Shown one piece after another: positions 8,044 through 17,256 of a stretch of DNA of 64,000 nt. Under the pieces are notes generated by a model. That model did not search any database and was not told where the DNA came from. It saw nothing but the letters and a program-made list of their open reading frames with translations. Made by a program: the position numbers and the translations under genes. Numbering within the stretch: the stretch's first letter is position 1; the number at the start of each line of letters is the position of its first letter. The DNA is taken from NCBI GenBank assembly GCA_965197385.1, contig CBDANA010000008.1, positions 124,001 to 188,000 on the forward strand, given 5' to 3'. Source of the DNA: G963667915 sp965197385 (GTDB lineage Bacteria; Acidobacteriota; Vicinamibacteria; Vicinamibacterales; UBA823).

Positions 8044-9480
8044 ATGCCGAATCTCTTCGATCTGCCGTTTGACGATGATGACCCAGGCTCCAAGACCCCA
8101 CACGAGCCCCGGCCGGCGCCACGACCACCGGACCGCCGGATCTTCACGGTGTCCGAGCTGACCGCCTCGGTGCGCGAATTGTTCGAGTCGACCTACGGCG
8201 ACGTGTGGATCGACGGGGAGCTCTCGAATTTCAAGCGCTGGCGCACCGGACACCTGTACTTCACGCTCAAGGATGCCGGCGCTCAGCTGAAAGGCGTGAT
8301 GTTCCGATCGGCCGCGCGCTCTCTGCGCTTCACGCCGGAGGACGGCCTCCGCGTCATCGCGCGTGGCCGGCTGGGTGTCTACGAACCGAAGGGCGAGTAC
8401 CAGATCGTCTGCGAGCACCTGGAGCCGCACGGGGTGAGTGCCCGCCAGCTGGCCTTCGAGCAACTCAAGCGGCGGCTCGAGGCCGAAGGGCTGTTCGAGC
8501 CCTCGCGGAAACGGGCGCTCCCGGCCCTGCCCAGCAAGATTGGCATCGTCACGTCGCTCGACGGTGCGGCGCTGCGCGACATCGTCAACGTGCTGCGGCG
8601 CCGCTATCCGAATGCCCATTTGTTGATTCGCCCGTCGCAAGTGCAGGGTGAGGGCGCCGCCAATGACATCGCCCGGGCCGTAACGCAGGTCACGGCCGCC
8701 CCAGGCGTCGACGTCGTGATTGTCGGACGCGGCGGGGGCTCCATCGAAGATTTGTGGGCCTTCAACGAGGAAGTGGTCGCCCGGGCGATCGCGACGTCAG
8801 CCGTACCGGTCATCTCGGCCGTCGGCCACGAAACCGATTTCACAATCGCCGACTTCGTCGCGGACCTTCGAGCGCCGACACCCTCGGCCGCGGCCGAGTT
8901 GGTGGTGACACGAAAGGACGAATACCGTCAGCGGATCGACCGACTGCACGAGCGACTCACGGCGGCGGCCCGCATCGGCATCCGCGGGTGGCAAACCCGC
9001 GTGCGCGTGCTGGAACAGCGCCCGGGCCTGGCCGGATGGCCGGCTCGCCTGGCATTGCCCGGACGGCGGGCGGCCGAGTTGTCGCACGCCCTGGCCGACC
9101 GCATGCGCGCGCTGATCGGCGCGGGCGAACGACGCTACCATCAGCTTCGGCTGCGCCTCGAGTCGCGCGACCTGCGTCGAACGCTCGCGACCATCGCCGC
9201 GCGGCTGACCGTCTCCGAGGGCGGCCTGACTGCGGTCATGGCCCGTCGATCGCACGCGCGGCGTGAGTCATTGGGCGTGCTGGCCGGCCGTCTCGAAACC
9301 CTCAGCCCGCTCGCCGTCTTGGGTCGCGGCTACGCCATCTGCTGGAATACGGATCGCACGACCATCGTTTCCAGGGCCGACGCCGTCGCGCCCGGGGAGG
9401 CCGTACGGATCACCCTGCACCGCGGCGAGTTGAGCTGCACGGTCACGACCACCACTGCGCCGCCGCCACCCAAGCAGTGA
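8044..9480 (+). CDS. xseA: exodeoxyribonuclease VII large subunit
   Basis: The protein has an acidic N-terminal leader (LFDLPFDDDDPG) and then the OB-fold domain with FTVSELTASVRELFE, VWIDGELSNFKRW and HLYFTLKDAGAQLKGVMF. The catalytic core follows with GRGGGSIEDLWAFNEE, VPVISAVGHETDFTIADFVA and LRAPTPSAAAELV, then a coiled-coil region and the C-terminal LGRGYAI segment. ExoVII degrades single-stranded DNA to oligonucleotides. ATG 8044 is used; the GTG at 8038 overlapping the previous stop is an alternative adding two residues. xseB starts 22 bases after the stop. Confidence 0.95.
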   Translation: MPNLFDLPFDDDDPGSKTPHEPRPAPRPPDRRIFTVSELTASVRELFESTYGDVWIDGELSNFKRWRTGHLYFTLKDAGAQLKGVMFRSAARSLRFTPEDGLRVIARGRLGVYEPKGEYQIVCEHLEPHGVSARQLAFEQLKRRLEAEGLFEPSRKRALPALPSKIGIVTSLDGAALRDIVNVLRRRYPNAHLLIRPSQVQGEGAANDIARAVTQVTAAPGVDVVIVGRGGGSIEDLWAFNEEVVARAIATSAVPVISAVGHETDFTIADFVADLRAPTPSAAAELVVTRKDEYRQRIDRLHERLTAAARIGIRGWQTRVRVLEQRPGLAGWPARLALPGRRAAELSHALADRMRALIGAGERRYHQLRLRLESRDLRRTLATIAARLTVSEGGLTAVMARRSHARRESLGVLAGRLETLSPLAVLGRGYAICWNTDRTTIVSRADAVAPGEAVRITLHRGELSCTVTTTTAPPPPKQ

Positions 9481-9502
9481 CCTGCGTCACCGGAAAGCCA
9501 TC

Positions 9503-9751
9503 ATGACCAGCAAGATCAAGGACTTCGAATCGGCCCTCACCGAGCTCGAAACCACCGTCAAGACACTCGAAGCGGGCGACCTGGCGCTAGACAAGTCGCT
9601 GGCGCTCTTCGAGCGCGGTGTCGAGCTCTCCCGGTTCTGCCATCAGCGTCTCGAAGAAGCGGAGCGCCGGATCGAGGTGCTGACGGAGCGCGGTGAATTA
9701 CGCGACGCGCCTGACTCGCTGCAGGCGGCCGGCGACCGAGACGAGCCGTGA
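9503..9751 (+). CDS. xseB: exodeoxyribonuclease VII small subunit
   Basis: An 82-residue helical protein with DFESALTELETTVKTLEAGD, LALDKSLALFERGVELSRFC and LEEAERRIEVL, the full conserved pattern of XseB, which binds the XseA coiled coil. It sits directly after xseA and its TGA overlaps the GTG start of the prenyl synthase gene (GTGA at 9748-9751). The order xseA-xseB-ispA is widespread in bacteria and supports the call. Confidence 0.95.
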   Translation: MTSKIKDFESALTELETTVKTLEAGDLALDKSLALFERGVELSRFCHQRLEEAERRIEVLTERGELRDAPDSLQAAGDRDEP

Positions 9752-10689
9752 CCCTCAATCTCACCGAGTATTTTGGTGCCTGCCGGGCCGAAATCGACGC
9801 CGCGCTCGACGCCGCGCTGCCGGTGCCACCGGCCTGCCCGCCGCGCATCGCGGAGGCCATGCGCTACAGCCTCATGGCGGGCGGCAAGCGCTTCCGGCCC
9901 ATCCTGACGCTCGCCGCCGGCGACGCCGTGGACGAAGCCACCGATCAGCCGTCGTCGCGCGCATCGATCCTGCCGATCGCCTGCGCCATCGAACTGATTC
10001 ACACGTATTCCCTGGTCCACGACGATCTCCCCGCGATGGACGACGATACGCTCCGGCGCGGCCGGCCGACGGCGCATGTCGTGTACGGCGACGCACTCGC
10101 CATCCTTTCGGGCGACGGCCTCCTGACCGAAGCGTTCGGCCTCCTCGCACGCCCGGCACCGGCCGGAGAAGTACCTGCCGCGCGTCGTCTGCGGGCGATC
10201 GCCGTCATCGCCACGGCCGCCGGGGCGGCCGGGATGGTGGGCGGCCAGGCGATCGATATCGAGGCCTCTGGTACACACGCGGCGGATCGCGATCGACCGA
10301 CACCGACGCTCCACGCCGACGGACTCCGCGCGATGCACCAGCGCAAGACCGGCGCGCTGATCACGGCGGCCGCCGTCTCGGGCGCCATCATGGCGGGGGG
10401 CGATGAGGCGATCATCGATGCCATCGACCGCTACGCCGGACATCTCGGCTTGGCGTTCCAGATCCTCGACGACATCCTCGACGTCGAAGGCGCTGCCGAC
10501 GAACTGGGCAAGACGGCGGGCAAGGATGCGGCCGCCGGAAAACCGACCTATCCAGCGCTCTTTGGACTCGAGGCGTCACGCCGTCAAGCGACCGAAGCGG
10601 CCGCCCTGGCGCAAGACGCGCTGCGGACCACGCACGTCACAGGGCGACTTACCGAAATCGCCGACTGGATCGTCTCGCGTACGCACTGA
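9748..10689 (+). CDS. ispA: polyprenyl synthetase (farnesyl/geranylgeranyl diphosphate synthase)
   Basis: A 313-residue all-helical prenyltransferase. The first Asp-rich motif is LVHDDLPAMDDDTLRRGRPT (near residue 95) and the second is FQILDDILDVEG (near 235); MAGGKRFRPIL carries the conserved GKR. It condenses isopentenyl diphosphate with allylic diphosphates to make C15 or C20 products. Small residues before the first motif (ELIHTYSL) agree with a short-chain enzyme, but the exact chain length cannot be read. It starts at GTG overlapping xseB. A dxs gene, often found next, is absent; tlyA follows instead. Confidence 0.92.
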   Translation: MTLNLTEYFGACRAEIDAALDAALPVPPACPPRIAEAMRYSLMAGGKRFRPILTLAAGDAVDEATDQPSSRASILPIACAIELIHTYSLVHDDLPAMDDDTLRRGRPTAHVVYGDALAILSGDGLLTEAFGLLARPAPAGEVPAARRLRAIAVIATAAGAAGMVGGQAIDIEASGTHAADRDRPTPTLHADGLRAMHQRKTGALITAAAVSGAIMAGGDEAIIDAIDRYAGHLGLAFQILDDILDVEGAADELGKTAGKDAAAGKPTYPALFGLEASRRQATEAAALAQDALRTTHVTGRLTEIADWIVSRTH

Positions 10690-10719
10690 GTCACGGGATC
10701 ACCCACGCACCGCCGGCAG

Positions 10720-11487
10720 ATGATGGGATCGACGAAGAAAGTTCGGCTGGACACGCTCTTGGTCGACCGGGGCCTGGCGAATTCGCGCGCCCGCGCGCGG
10801 GCAATGATCCTGGCCGGCCACGTGCGGCTCGACGTGCCGGCCCCGCTCAAGGCGGGCACGCTGCTCACGTCTGACTCCGCGATCATCCTCACTGAGCCAG
10901 ATCATCCCTACGTCGGGCGCGCCGGCATCAAACTGGCGTACGCCTTGCGCGAGCTCGACATCCCCGTGCAGGGCCGCGACGCGCTCGACATCGGCGCATC
11001 GACCGGCGGCTTCACCGACGCATTGCTGCAAGCCGGCGCGAGCCGCGTCGTCGCCCTCGACGTGGGCAGAGGCCAGCTCGCCTGGTCCCTCCGGAAGGAC
11101 CCTAGGGTCGTCGTGCTGGAACGAGTCAACGCGCGATCGCTCCCCACCGCGCCGTGGCCGCCCGATCTTCAGGATTTCGATCTCGTCACGGCGGACGTGT
11201 CGTTCATCTCGCTTACCTTGATCGTCCCGGGCATCCCGGATCGGCTGCGACCCGGTGGCGACGTCCTCCTCCTCGTCAAACCGCAGTTCGAGGCGGGTCG
11301 GTCGGAAGTCTGCAAAGGAGGCCTCATTAAGGACCCGGCCGTGCGGGCGCGCACGGTGCAACGGGTCGCCGCGGAGGTGGATCGGGTAGGATTGGAAACA
11401 GTGCACACGATCGAATCGCCGATCACCGGCGCAGAAGGTAACCGGGAATTCTTTCTGCACGCGAGGCGGCGCGAAGGACCGGCATGA
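10720..11487 (+). CDS. tlyA: TlyA family rRNA methyltransferase
   Basis: A 255-residue protein. The N-terminal S4 RNA-binding domain is VRLDTLLVDRGLANSRARAR with AMILAGHV. The FtsJ-like methyltransferase domain begins YVGRAGIKLAYAL and has the SAM loop ALDIGASTGGFTDALLQAGA, then VALDVGRGQL, DLVTADVSFISL and VLLLVKPQFEAG. TlyA proteins add 2'-O-methyl groups to cytidines in 16S or 23S rRNA; some also have hemolysin-like reports. Its TGA overlaps the ATG of nadK. The order ispA-tlyA-nadK recurs in many bacteria. Confidence 0.93.
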   Translation: MMGSTKKVRLDTLLVDRGLANSRARARAMILAGHVRLDVPAPLKAGTLLTSDSAIILTEPDHPYVGRAGIKLAYALRELDIPVQGRDALDIGASTGGFTDALLQAGASRVVALDVGRGQLAWSLRKDPRVVVLERVNARSLPTAPWPPDLQDFDLVTADVSFISLTLIVPGIPDRLRPGGDVLLLVKPQFEAGRSEVCKGGLIKDPAVRARTVQRVAAEVDRVGLETVHTIESPITGAEGNREFFLHARRREGPA

Positions 11488-12374
11488 GCGGCGCCAGCCG
11501 CATCATCCGCGTCGGCGTCGTGGCCAAGCCCGGCCTGCGCGGCGCCGCCGGCACACTCATCGAACTCAGCGCGTGGTTCGATTCGCGCGGCGTCACCGCC
11601 GTCTACGAAACGGAAACGGCCGCGCTGGCCGGCCTGGCTCCGCGGGTCACGACGTGCAGTCACGATGAGCTGCCCGGCCGATCCGACATGATTCTCGTGC
11701 TGGGCGGCGACGGAACGCTGCTGGGCATGGGTGATCGAATCGCCCAGAGCGGAGTCGACGTGCCCCTGCTCGGCGTCAATTTCGGCGGCCTGGGCTTTCT
11801 CACCGAGATCACCCTTCCCGAGCTCTATCCGGCGCTCGAGGCCGCCATCGCCGGGTCTGCGAAACTCGACCAGCGCCGGATGCTTCACGCGGTCGTGCGG
11901 CGAGGCGACCAGATCCTCGCCGACCGCGTCGCGCTGAACGACGTGGCGCTCACGCGCGGTCCCGCCTCGCCGATCATCGACCTGTCCGTGTCGGTCGGCG
12001 AGCAGTTCGTCGCCAAGTTCAAGGCAGACGGGCTCATCGTCGCCAGCCCGACCGGATCGACGGCGTATAACCTGTCGGCCGGCGGCCCCATCGTGCATCC
12101 GCTGGTAGACGCGATGGTGATCACGCCGATCGCGCCGCACACGCTCACCAATCGGCCGATCATCATTCCGGCGAGCTCGGACGTGCGCATCCAACCGATC
12201 GACTGCGACCACGACCAGGTCGTCGCGGCCTTCGACGGGCAGTTCAGCGTGACGCTGGAGTGCGATGACGTCGTGAGCGTCGGGGTCTCGGAGCGACCGC
12301 TTCAGCTCTTCCGGGCGACTTCTCGCAGCTACTTCACGGTGCTGCGAGAAAAGCTCAAATGGGCAGAGCGGTAG
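11484..12374 (+). CDS. nadK: NAD kinase
   Basis: A 296-residue ATP/polyphosphate NAD kinase. It has the diagnostic loop LVLGGDGTLLGMGDRIA (near residue 75), GVNFGGLGFLTEI, the NE/D-type region VALNDVALTRG, and ASPTGSTAYNLSAGGPIVHP (near 190), with the C-terminal HTLTNRPIIIPAS. It phosphorylates NAD to NADP. It overlaps tlyA by 4 bases (ATGA), and is the last gene of the rightward group 7223-12374. A short 7-bp repeat follows in the 33-base gap to the convergent mltG. Confidence 0.95.
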   Translation: MSGASRIIRVGVVAKPGLRGAAGTLIELSAWFDSRGVTAVYETETAALAGLAPRVTTCSHDELPGRSDMILVLGGDGTLLGMGDRIAQSGVDVPLLGVNFGGLGFLTEITLPELYPALEAAIAGSAKLDQRRMLHAVVRRGDQILADRVALNDVALTRGPASPIIDLSVSVGEQFVAKFKADGLIVASPTGSTAYNLSAGGPIVHPLVDAMVITPIAPHTLTNRPIIIPASSDVRIQPIDCDHDQVVAAFDGQFSVTLECDDVVSVGVSERPLQLFRATSRSYFTVLREKLKWAER

Positions 12375-12377
12375 GCA

Positions 12378-12398
12378 GGCTTTCGGCTTTCGGCTTTC
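12378..12398. repeat. three tandem GGCTTTC units
   Basis: Three perfect copies of GGCTTTC lie between the convergent ends of nadK and mltG. The unit differs by one base from GGCTCTC, the complement of the GAGAGCC unit in the dnaK-rpoZ satellite. Both sit directly after stop codons. Confidence 0.8.
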
Positions 12399-12407
12399 GC
12401 ACGACAC

Positions 12408-13478
12408 CTAGTCGCCAGGCGGGGTGGCCTGCTCGCGCCGCCGCCGCTGCTCCCGGAAATACCTGATCTGATACTCCCGCACGTTGCGATTGTGTTCCCG
12501 CAGCGACGACGCAAAGACGTGCGACCCGTCGTTGCGGCTTACAAAGTAGAGGTACCCTGCGTCGGCCGGACGCACGGCCGCCTCCAGCGCCGACCGACCG
12601 GGCGCGGCAATCGGTCCCGGCGGCAGGCCGGGGTAGACGTAGGTGTTGTACGGTGAATCGTACCGCAGGTTGTCCCGCGTCAAGTTCCCTTCGTAGAGAC
12701 CGGCTCGTTCGAGCGCGTAGATCACCGAGGGATCGCACTGCAGCGCCATGTCGATGCGTAAACGATTCGTATAGACCGCCGACACGACCGCACGTTCCTC
12801 GGCCAGGGCCGTTTCACGCTCGATGAGCGAGGCGAGCGTGACGATTTCGCGCACGGTTCGGCCGGCATCGACCACGTCGCGCCGCAGTGACTCATCGAAG
12901 GCCTGCTCGAACCGGGCCACCATCGCCTCCACCAAGTCTGCCGCCGTGGCCGTCCGCGGCAGGGCATACGTGTCGGGGAACAGATATCCCTCGAGGTCGG
13001 TCGCATCCGGATCGAGCGAGGCAATATGGTCCGCCTTGCGGCTGGCGTCGAGAAACTCGTCGGCCGTCCCGAAGCCGCTCGTACCGAAGATCTCGGCCAT
13101 CGCCCAGATCGTGAGCCCTTCGGGAAACGTGATGGGCCGTAGATGTATGTCGCCGGCGGCAAGCTTCTCGACGACCTGCCGCGCGGACAAGGGCCGGTCG
13201 AAGCGATACTCCCCCGCTTGGAGCTGCCGGCCGCGATCGGTTTGCCACAGGGCATAGCGAAACGCCCACGCGTCGCGCACGACGCCCACGGCCACGAGTT
13301 GGCGGGCGATGGCGCTCGCGGGGGAGCCCGGGGCCACGTCGACGAACACCTCGGCCCCCGCATACCCGCGGTACGGGGACTCCGACCGGGCACGCAGGCG
13401 AGACGCCGCGACGCCGGTTGCGACCAGCCCGCCTGCCAGTACGGCGAGCGCCACGAACGTCGCGCGTCGGATCGTCAT
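12408..13478 (-). CDS. mltG: endolytic transglycosylase MltG (YceG-like)
   Basis: A 356-residue inner-membrane protein with an N-terminal helix (ATFVALAVLAGGLVATGVAA). A LysM-like region (PGSPASAIARQLVAVGVV) precedes the YceG domain with FPEGLTIWAMAEIF, LEGYLFPDTYALPR, the catalytic Glu in TLASLIERETALAEER, VYTNRLRIDMALQCDPSVIYAL and the conserved SPYNTYVYPGLPPGPIAAPG. MltG cuts nascent glycan strands and ends their growth. It overlaps ruvX by 4 bases, and the ruvX-mltG pairing is common in many phyla. Confidence 0.95.
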   Translation of the reverse strand: MTIRRATFVALAVLAGGLVATGVAASRLRARSESPYRGYAGAEVFVDVAPGSPASAIARQLVAVGVVRDAWAFRYALWQTDRGRQLQAGEYRFDRPLSARQVVEKLAAGDIHLRPITFPEGLTIWAMAEIFGTSGFGTADEFLDASRKADHIASLDPDATDLEGYLFPDTYALPRTATAADLVEAMVARFEQAFDESLRRDVVDAGRTVREIVTLASLIERETALAEERAVVSAVYTNRLRIDMALQCDPSVIYALERAGLYEGNLTRDNLRYDSPYNTYVYPGLPPGPIAAPGRSALEAAVRPADAGYLYFVSRNDGSHVFASSLREHNRNVREYQIRYFREQRRRREQATPPGD

Positions 13479-13897
13479 CGGGCCTGGTCCAGATGATCCT
13501 GCAGAATGACGGCCGCCGCCGCCGCGTCCAGCGTGCGCTTGCGCCGCCGCCAGTCACGTTCCACCAGGGCGAGGCGGCGCTCCGCTTCCCGGCTGCTCAG
13601 CCGCTCGTCCTGAAAGGCGAGCGGCAAGGCGGTCAGCGCACGCAGCCGGTCCGCGAAGCGCCGCACGCGTACCGTCTGTTCGGTCTCGCGTCCATCGAGC
13701 CGTCGCGGAAGTCCCACGACGATGCCACCGAGGCTGTCGTCGTCCGCTTCGAGGCGCTGGATCTCGTCGGCCACTTCCGTGAGGACGTCCCGAATCGTCC
13801 CCCGGCGCATGATCGTTCGAAGCGGGCGCGCCAGAGTGCCCGACGCGTCACTGACCGCGAGACCGACGCGCTGATCGCCGACGTCGAGTCCCAGCAT
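13475..13897 (-). CDS. ruvX: Holliday junction resolvase-like protein RuvX (YqgF)
   Basis: A 140-residue RNase H-fold protein. It starts MLGLDVGDQRVGLAVSD with the first catalytic Asp, and has IVVGLPRRLDGRETEQ, LAFQDERLSSREAERRL with the second acidic group, and the final Asp in LDAAAAAVILQDHL. YqgF proteins are linked to pre-16S rRNA 5'-end processing. The ATG at 13897 begins directly with the conserved core; the frame is open far upstream on the antisense of the next gene and was not used. Confidence 0.93.
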   Translation of the reverse strand: MLGLDVGDQRVGLAVSDASGTLARPLRTIMRRGTIRDVLTEVADEIQRLEADDDSLGGIVVGLPRRLDGRETEQTVRVRRFADRLRALTALPLAFQDERLSSREAERRLALVERDWRRRKRTLDAAAAAVILQDHLDQAR

Positions 13898-13960
13898 CCG
13901 CACCCCCGTAGCGTAGTGCCCTGTCCACCGCGCTGTCCACCGATGACCCGTCGATCGACG

Positions 13961-13969
13961 TGGTATAAT
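13961..13969 (+). promoter_or_regulatory. extended -10 promoter of the phosphodiesterase gene
   Basis: TGGTATAAT is a perfect extended -10 element (TGnTATAAT). The TTG start codon at 13977 is 7 bases after the box, so the transcript would start at or next to the start codon. No -35 hexamer and no ribosome-binding site were found. Confidence 0.55.
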
Positions 13970-13976
13970 CCGCACG

Positions 13977-16061
13977 TTGTCACCCGCTCCCCAGATCGCC
14001 GGCGTGCGATCTCGATGCGCGCGGCTCGCGATTGCGATGGCGGCGCTGATCGCCGGCGCCGGCTGTACCCCGCGCCCCGCGCCGCAGTTTACCGAGCGCA
14101 TCGTCATCCTCGGCTTCGACGGCATGGACCCACAGCTGGTGGAGCAGTACATCGCCGACGGCACGCTGCCGAACTTCGCAGCGCTCGCGACGGCAGGTGG
14201 CGGCGTCCACCGACTGGGCACGACGGTGTCGCCCGATTCGCCGGCGGCGTGGGCGTCCTTCGCCACCGGTGTCAATCCGGGCGAGCACAACATCTTCGAC
14301 ACCCACGTGCGGGACCCGGCGACGTATCAGGCGCGGCCGGGCCTGATGGAGCGCCAACCCGGCCGGTTTCTCCTCAATTACTTCCCAGTCGCGCCACCCC
14401 TCATCCGATCCGTTCGGGACGGCACGTCCTTCTGGGTCACCGCCGGGCGGGCCGGCGTCCGCTCGAGCATCCTGGCGGTGCCGGTGACCTTTCCGCCGAA
14501 ACCGGTGCCCAACGGGGAGCTCCTGTCCGGTGTCCCGTTACCGGATCTTCGGGGCACCGACGGCACGTATTCCTACTTCGCGACCGATCTGGAGGCCGGT
14601 GAGGAAGGATTGACCCAGTTCGGCGGAGTGCTGGCTCGCCTGACCCTCACGGACGGCGTGGCTGCAGCCGAGCTCGTCGGCCCGCCCGACCCGACGGTCG
14701 CCGCGCAGCTCACGACGCTCCGCGCGAAGGGGGACGCGGTGACGGAGCGCGAACGGCTGCGCCGCGAAGAGCTCGGCGTCGTCGAGCACCTGCGCGTGCC
14801 GATGACCATACGCTGGAACCAGGGAGCCCCGGACCCAGCCACCGTGACGGTCGAGCTGCCCGGTCAATCGATCCACCTTCGGGAGGAGGAATGGAGCCGG
14901 TGGATCGAGCTGGAGTTTCGCGCCAATCCGTTCGTGCGGCTGCACGGCATGACGCAGCTGTATCTGGTCGACGCGACCGACGCGGTGCGGCTGTACGTCG
15001 CCCCGATCCAGTGGCGCCCCGAGGCACCGCCGCTGCCGGTCTCGGCGCCGACCCGATTCGCCGCCGACCTGGTCGAGCGCCTAGGGACGTTCGGCACGAT
15101 GGGATGGGCCGCGGCAACCGCTCCGCTCCTCGACGGGCGCCTCGGCGAACGCGCGTTTCTCGACGACCTAGACCGCGCCTTCGACGATCGCGCGGACACG
15201 ATCCTGAGTCGGCTCGACCGCCGCGACTGGAACTTGCTGGTCGGGGTCATTGACTCGACCGACCGGATCCAGCACATGATGTGGCACCTGATCGATCCGC
15301 GTCACCCGATATTCGACGCCGATCTCGCCGCCCTGTATGGGCAGGCCATCGCGCAGATGTACCGGCGGTGCGACGACCTGCTCGGCGAAGTGCGCCGGCG
15401 TCTGGATCCGGACACCGTGCTGCTGGTCGTCTCCGATCATGGGTTTCATTCGTGGCGGCGGTCTGTCAACCTCAACACTTGGCTCGCCGACGAAGGCTAC
15501 CTCGCCCTCAACCTCGACCTGGCCTCCGCCGACGTGCACCCGACTGACGGTGGCGCGGCGATCATCGACTGGTCGAGCACCCGCGCATACACCGTCGGAC
15601 TGGGGCAGATCTACGTGAATCTGAGCGGCCGCGAGGCCCATGGCACCGTGAGCCCCGGCGACGAATACCGGACGCTGACCGACGAGCTCCGCGCCAAGCT
15701 GCTGACCTTGACCGATCCCGATACGGCCCAACCGATCGTCCGGGCCGTCTACCACCGCGGGGACGTGTATTCCGGACCGTACCTGCACAACGCGGCCGAT
15801 CTGCAGGTCGGGTTCGCCGACGGGTATCGGGTCTCCTGGCCAACCCTCGCCGGCGAAGTCCCCACGGGCATCGTGTCCGACAACATGAGCCGTTGGAGCG
15901 GCGACCACGGCGGATTCGACTACGCCGACACGCCTGGCGTGCTGCTCGCGAATCGGCCAATCACGTTGGCACGACCCGAGTTGATCGACGTGGCGCCCAC
16001 GGTACTCGAGCACTTCGGGCTACCCGTGCCGGGCAACCTGGAGGGCGAATCGCTGTTTTAG
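13977..16061 (+). CDS. alkaline phosphatase superfamily lipoprotein (nucleotide pyrophosphatase/phosphodiesterase type)
   Basis: A 694-residue exported protein. The N-terminus carries a hydrophobic segment ending in a lipobox (AALIAGAGC, Cys near 30). The catalytic fold starts IVILGFDGMDPQLVEQY with a metal-binding Asp; the nucleophile region is TTVSPDSPAAWASFATGVNP. Further ligands are in VIDSTDRIQHMMW, VLLVVSDHGFHSW and WSGDHGGFDYADTPGVLLAN. Family members hydrolyse phosphodiesters or phosphonates in the periplasm; the substrate here is unknown. The TTG at 13977 fits the extended -10 box; a GTG at 14004 would also keep the signal. The EnvC-like gene follows after 21 bases. Confidence 0.85.
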   Translation: MSPAPQIAGVRSRCARLAIAMAALIAGAGCTPRPAPQFTERIVILGFDGMDPQLVEQYIADGTLPNFAALATAGGGVHRLGTTVSPDSPAAWASFATGVNPGEHNIFDTHVRDPATYQARPGLMERQPGRFLLNYFPVAPPLIRSVRDGTSFWVTAGRAGVRSSILAVPVTFPPKPVPNGELLSGVPLPDLRGTDGTYSYFATDLEAGEEGLTQFGGVLARLTLTDGVAAAELVGPPDPTVAAQLTTLRAKGDAVTERERLRREELGVVEHLRVPMTIRWNQGAPDPATVTVELPGQSIHLREEEWSRWIELEFRANPFVRLHGMTQLYLVDATDAVRLYVAPIQWRPEAPPLPVSAPTRFAADLVERLGTFGTMGWAAATAPLLDGRLGERAFLDDLDRAFDDRADTILSRLDRRDWNLLVGVIDSTDRIQHMMWHLIDPRHPIFDADLAALYGQAIAQMYRRCDDLLGEVRRRLDPDTVLLVVSDHGFHSWRRSVNLNTWLADEGYLALNLDLASADVHPTDGGAAIIDWSSTRAYTVGLGQIYVNLSGREAHGTVSPGDEYRTLTDELRAKLLTLTDPDTAQPIVRAVYHRGDVYSGPYLHNAADLQVGFADGYRVSWPTLAGEVPTGIVSDNMSRWSGDHGGFDYADTPGVLLANRPITLARPELIDVAPTVLEHFGLPVPGNLEGESLF

Positions 16062-16082
16062 CTGTTTCATAGAGCGGACGGC

Positions 16083-17117
16083 ATGACGAAAGTGACTCCT
16101 GTAGTACGGTGCGCGGCGCTGCTGATCCTCTTGGCCGGCGCCACGACCAGCGCCCAGCTAGTCCAGGAACGCGCCCAGCTCGAATCCCTGACGCGCCGCG
16201 GGGACGAACGCATTCAGGCGCTGCAGCGGGAGGCCGCTGAGCTGGCCTCGCGCGAGCGAACGTTGCTCGGCGATCTGCGGGGGCTCGAGTTCGAACGTCG
16301 GATGAAGACCGAGGAGCTCAACCAAATCGAGGGCAACCTCCAGCAGGCGACAGACGCACTGTCCGAGGTCGAAGCCCGGGGTGTCGAGCTCGAGCGTGCG
16401 GCCAGCGCGCAGCGACCCGAGGTGCACGCGCGCTTGCGTGAGCTGTACAAGCTGGGACGCCCTGGATACCTGCGCCTGCTGCTGGACCTGCAGGATTTCA
16501 ACGCCGTCATACGCGCCTATCAGACAGTCGCCATGCTGGCTGAGCGCGACCGCCGAATGATCGAGGAGCACCGCGCCACCCTGGCGGCGCTGCAGGTGTC
16601 TCACGCCGCGCTGGCAGCGCAGCGCGATGAGATGGTCGCGCTGCAGGCGGAGGCGCGGCGGACATGCCGCGCCTTGGATCGCGCCGTCGCCGCACAGACC
16701 CAGCTCATCGAGTCGATCGACGCGCGGCAGGACCTCACCGCGCAGCTCACGAGTGAGCTGCAAATCGCGCGAGGCCGGCTGCAAGCGTCACTGGCGTCGT
16801 TGGCCGTCGGCGGTCAGGCGGCGAGCGGCCCCACCCCCCTGCCGCTCCGCCCGTTTCGGGGCGAGCTCCGCTGGCCAGTCTCCGACACCGGTGCCGACAC
16901 GCAGCCGGCCGGCGGCGACGCGCAACCGGGAATCGAAATCTCCACGCCCGAGGGCCGGCCGGCCACGGCAGTGCACGGCGGTGACGTGGCGTTCGCCGGG
17001 CCGTTCAGCGGCTTCGGCAACCTCGTGATTGTGGACCACGGCAGCCAGGCCTATTCGCTGTACGGGTATCTCTCGGCCATCGAAGTCGCCCGTGGCACCG
17101 TCGTGCAGGCCGGTTAG
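16083..17117 (+). CDS. EnvC-like murein hydrolase activator, ended early by an in-frame TAG
   Basis: A 344-residue protein with a signal peptide (CAALLILLAGATTSAQLV), about 200 residues of coiled coil, and a C-terminal LytM/M23-like domain (GIEISTPEGRPATAVHGGDV, GFGNLVIVDHGSQAYSLYGY). The TAG at 17115-17117 stands where related proteins have the Gln of AGQxVG; the same frame then continues VVGRVGLSPAGVAALYFELR and DGEPVNPIEWL, the expected end of the domain. There LYFELR replaces the catalytic HxH of active M23 enzymes, as in EnvC, whose LytM domain activates amidases. Either the last 35 or so residues are lost by a nonsense change or there is a sequence error. The S41-like gene lies just downstream. 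Confidence 0.75.
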   Translation: MTKVTPVVRCAALLILLAGATTSAQLVQERAQLESLTRRGDERIQALQREAAELASRERTLLGDLRGLEFERRMKTEELNQIEGNLQQATDALSEVEARGVELERAASAQRPEVHARLRELYKLGRPGYLRLLLDLQDFNAVIRAYQTVAMLAERDRRMIEEHRATLAALQVSHAALAAQRDEMVALQAEARRTCRALDRAVAAQTQLIESIDARQDLTAQLTSELQIARGRLQASLASLAVGGQAASGPTPLPLRPFRGELRWPVSDTGADTQPAGGDAQPGIEISTPEGRPATAVHGGDVAFAGPFSGFGNLVIVDHGSQAYSLYGYLSAIEVARGTVVQAG

Positions 17118-17256
17118 GTCGTCGGTCGCGTCGGCCTGTCGCCAGCCGGCGTCGCCGCGCTCTACTTCGAGCTGCGGATCGACGGCGAACCGGTCAATCC
17201 AATAGAATGGCTGATACGGTGGCCGCCCGTGGGGCGAGCGCCGGAACCAACATCGC

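Noticed and set aside
17115..17117. Pyrrolysine or other TAG recoding
   Set aside because: Ordinary genes here end in TAG and no recoding element is evident; a nonsense change or error is simpler.
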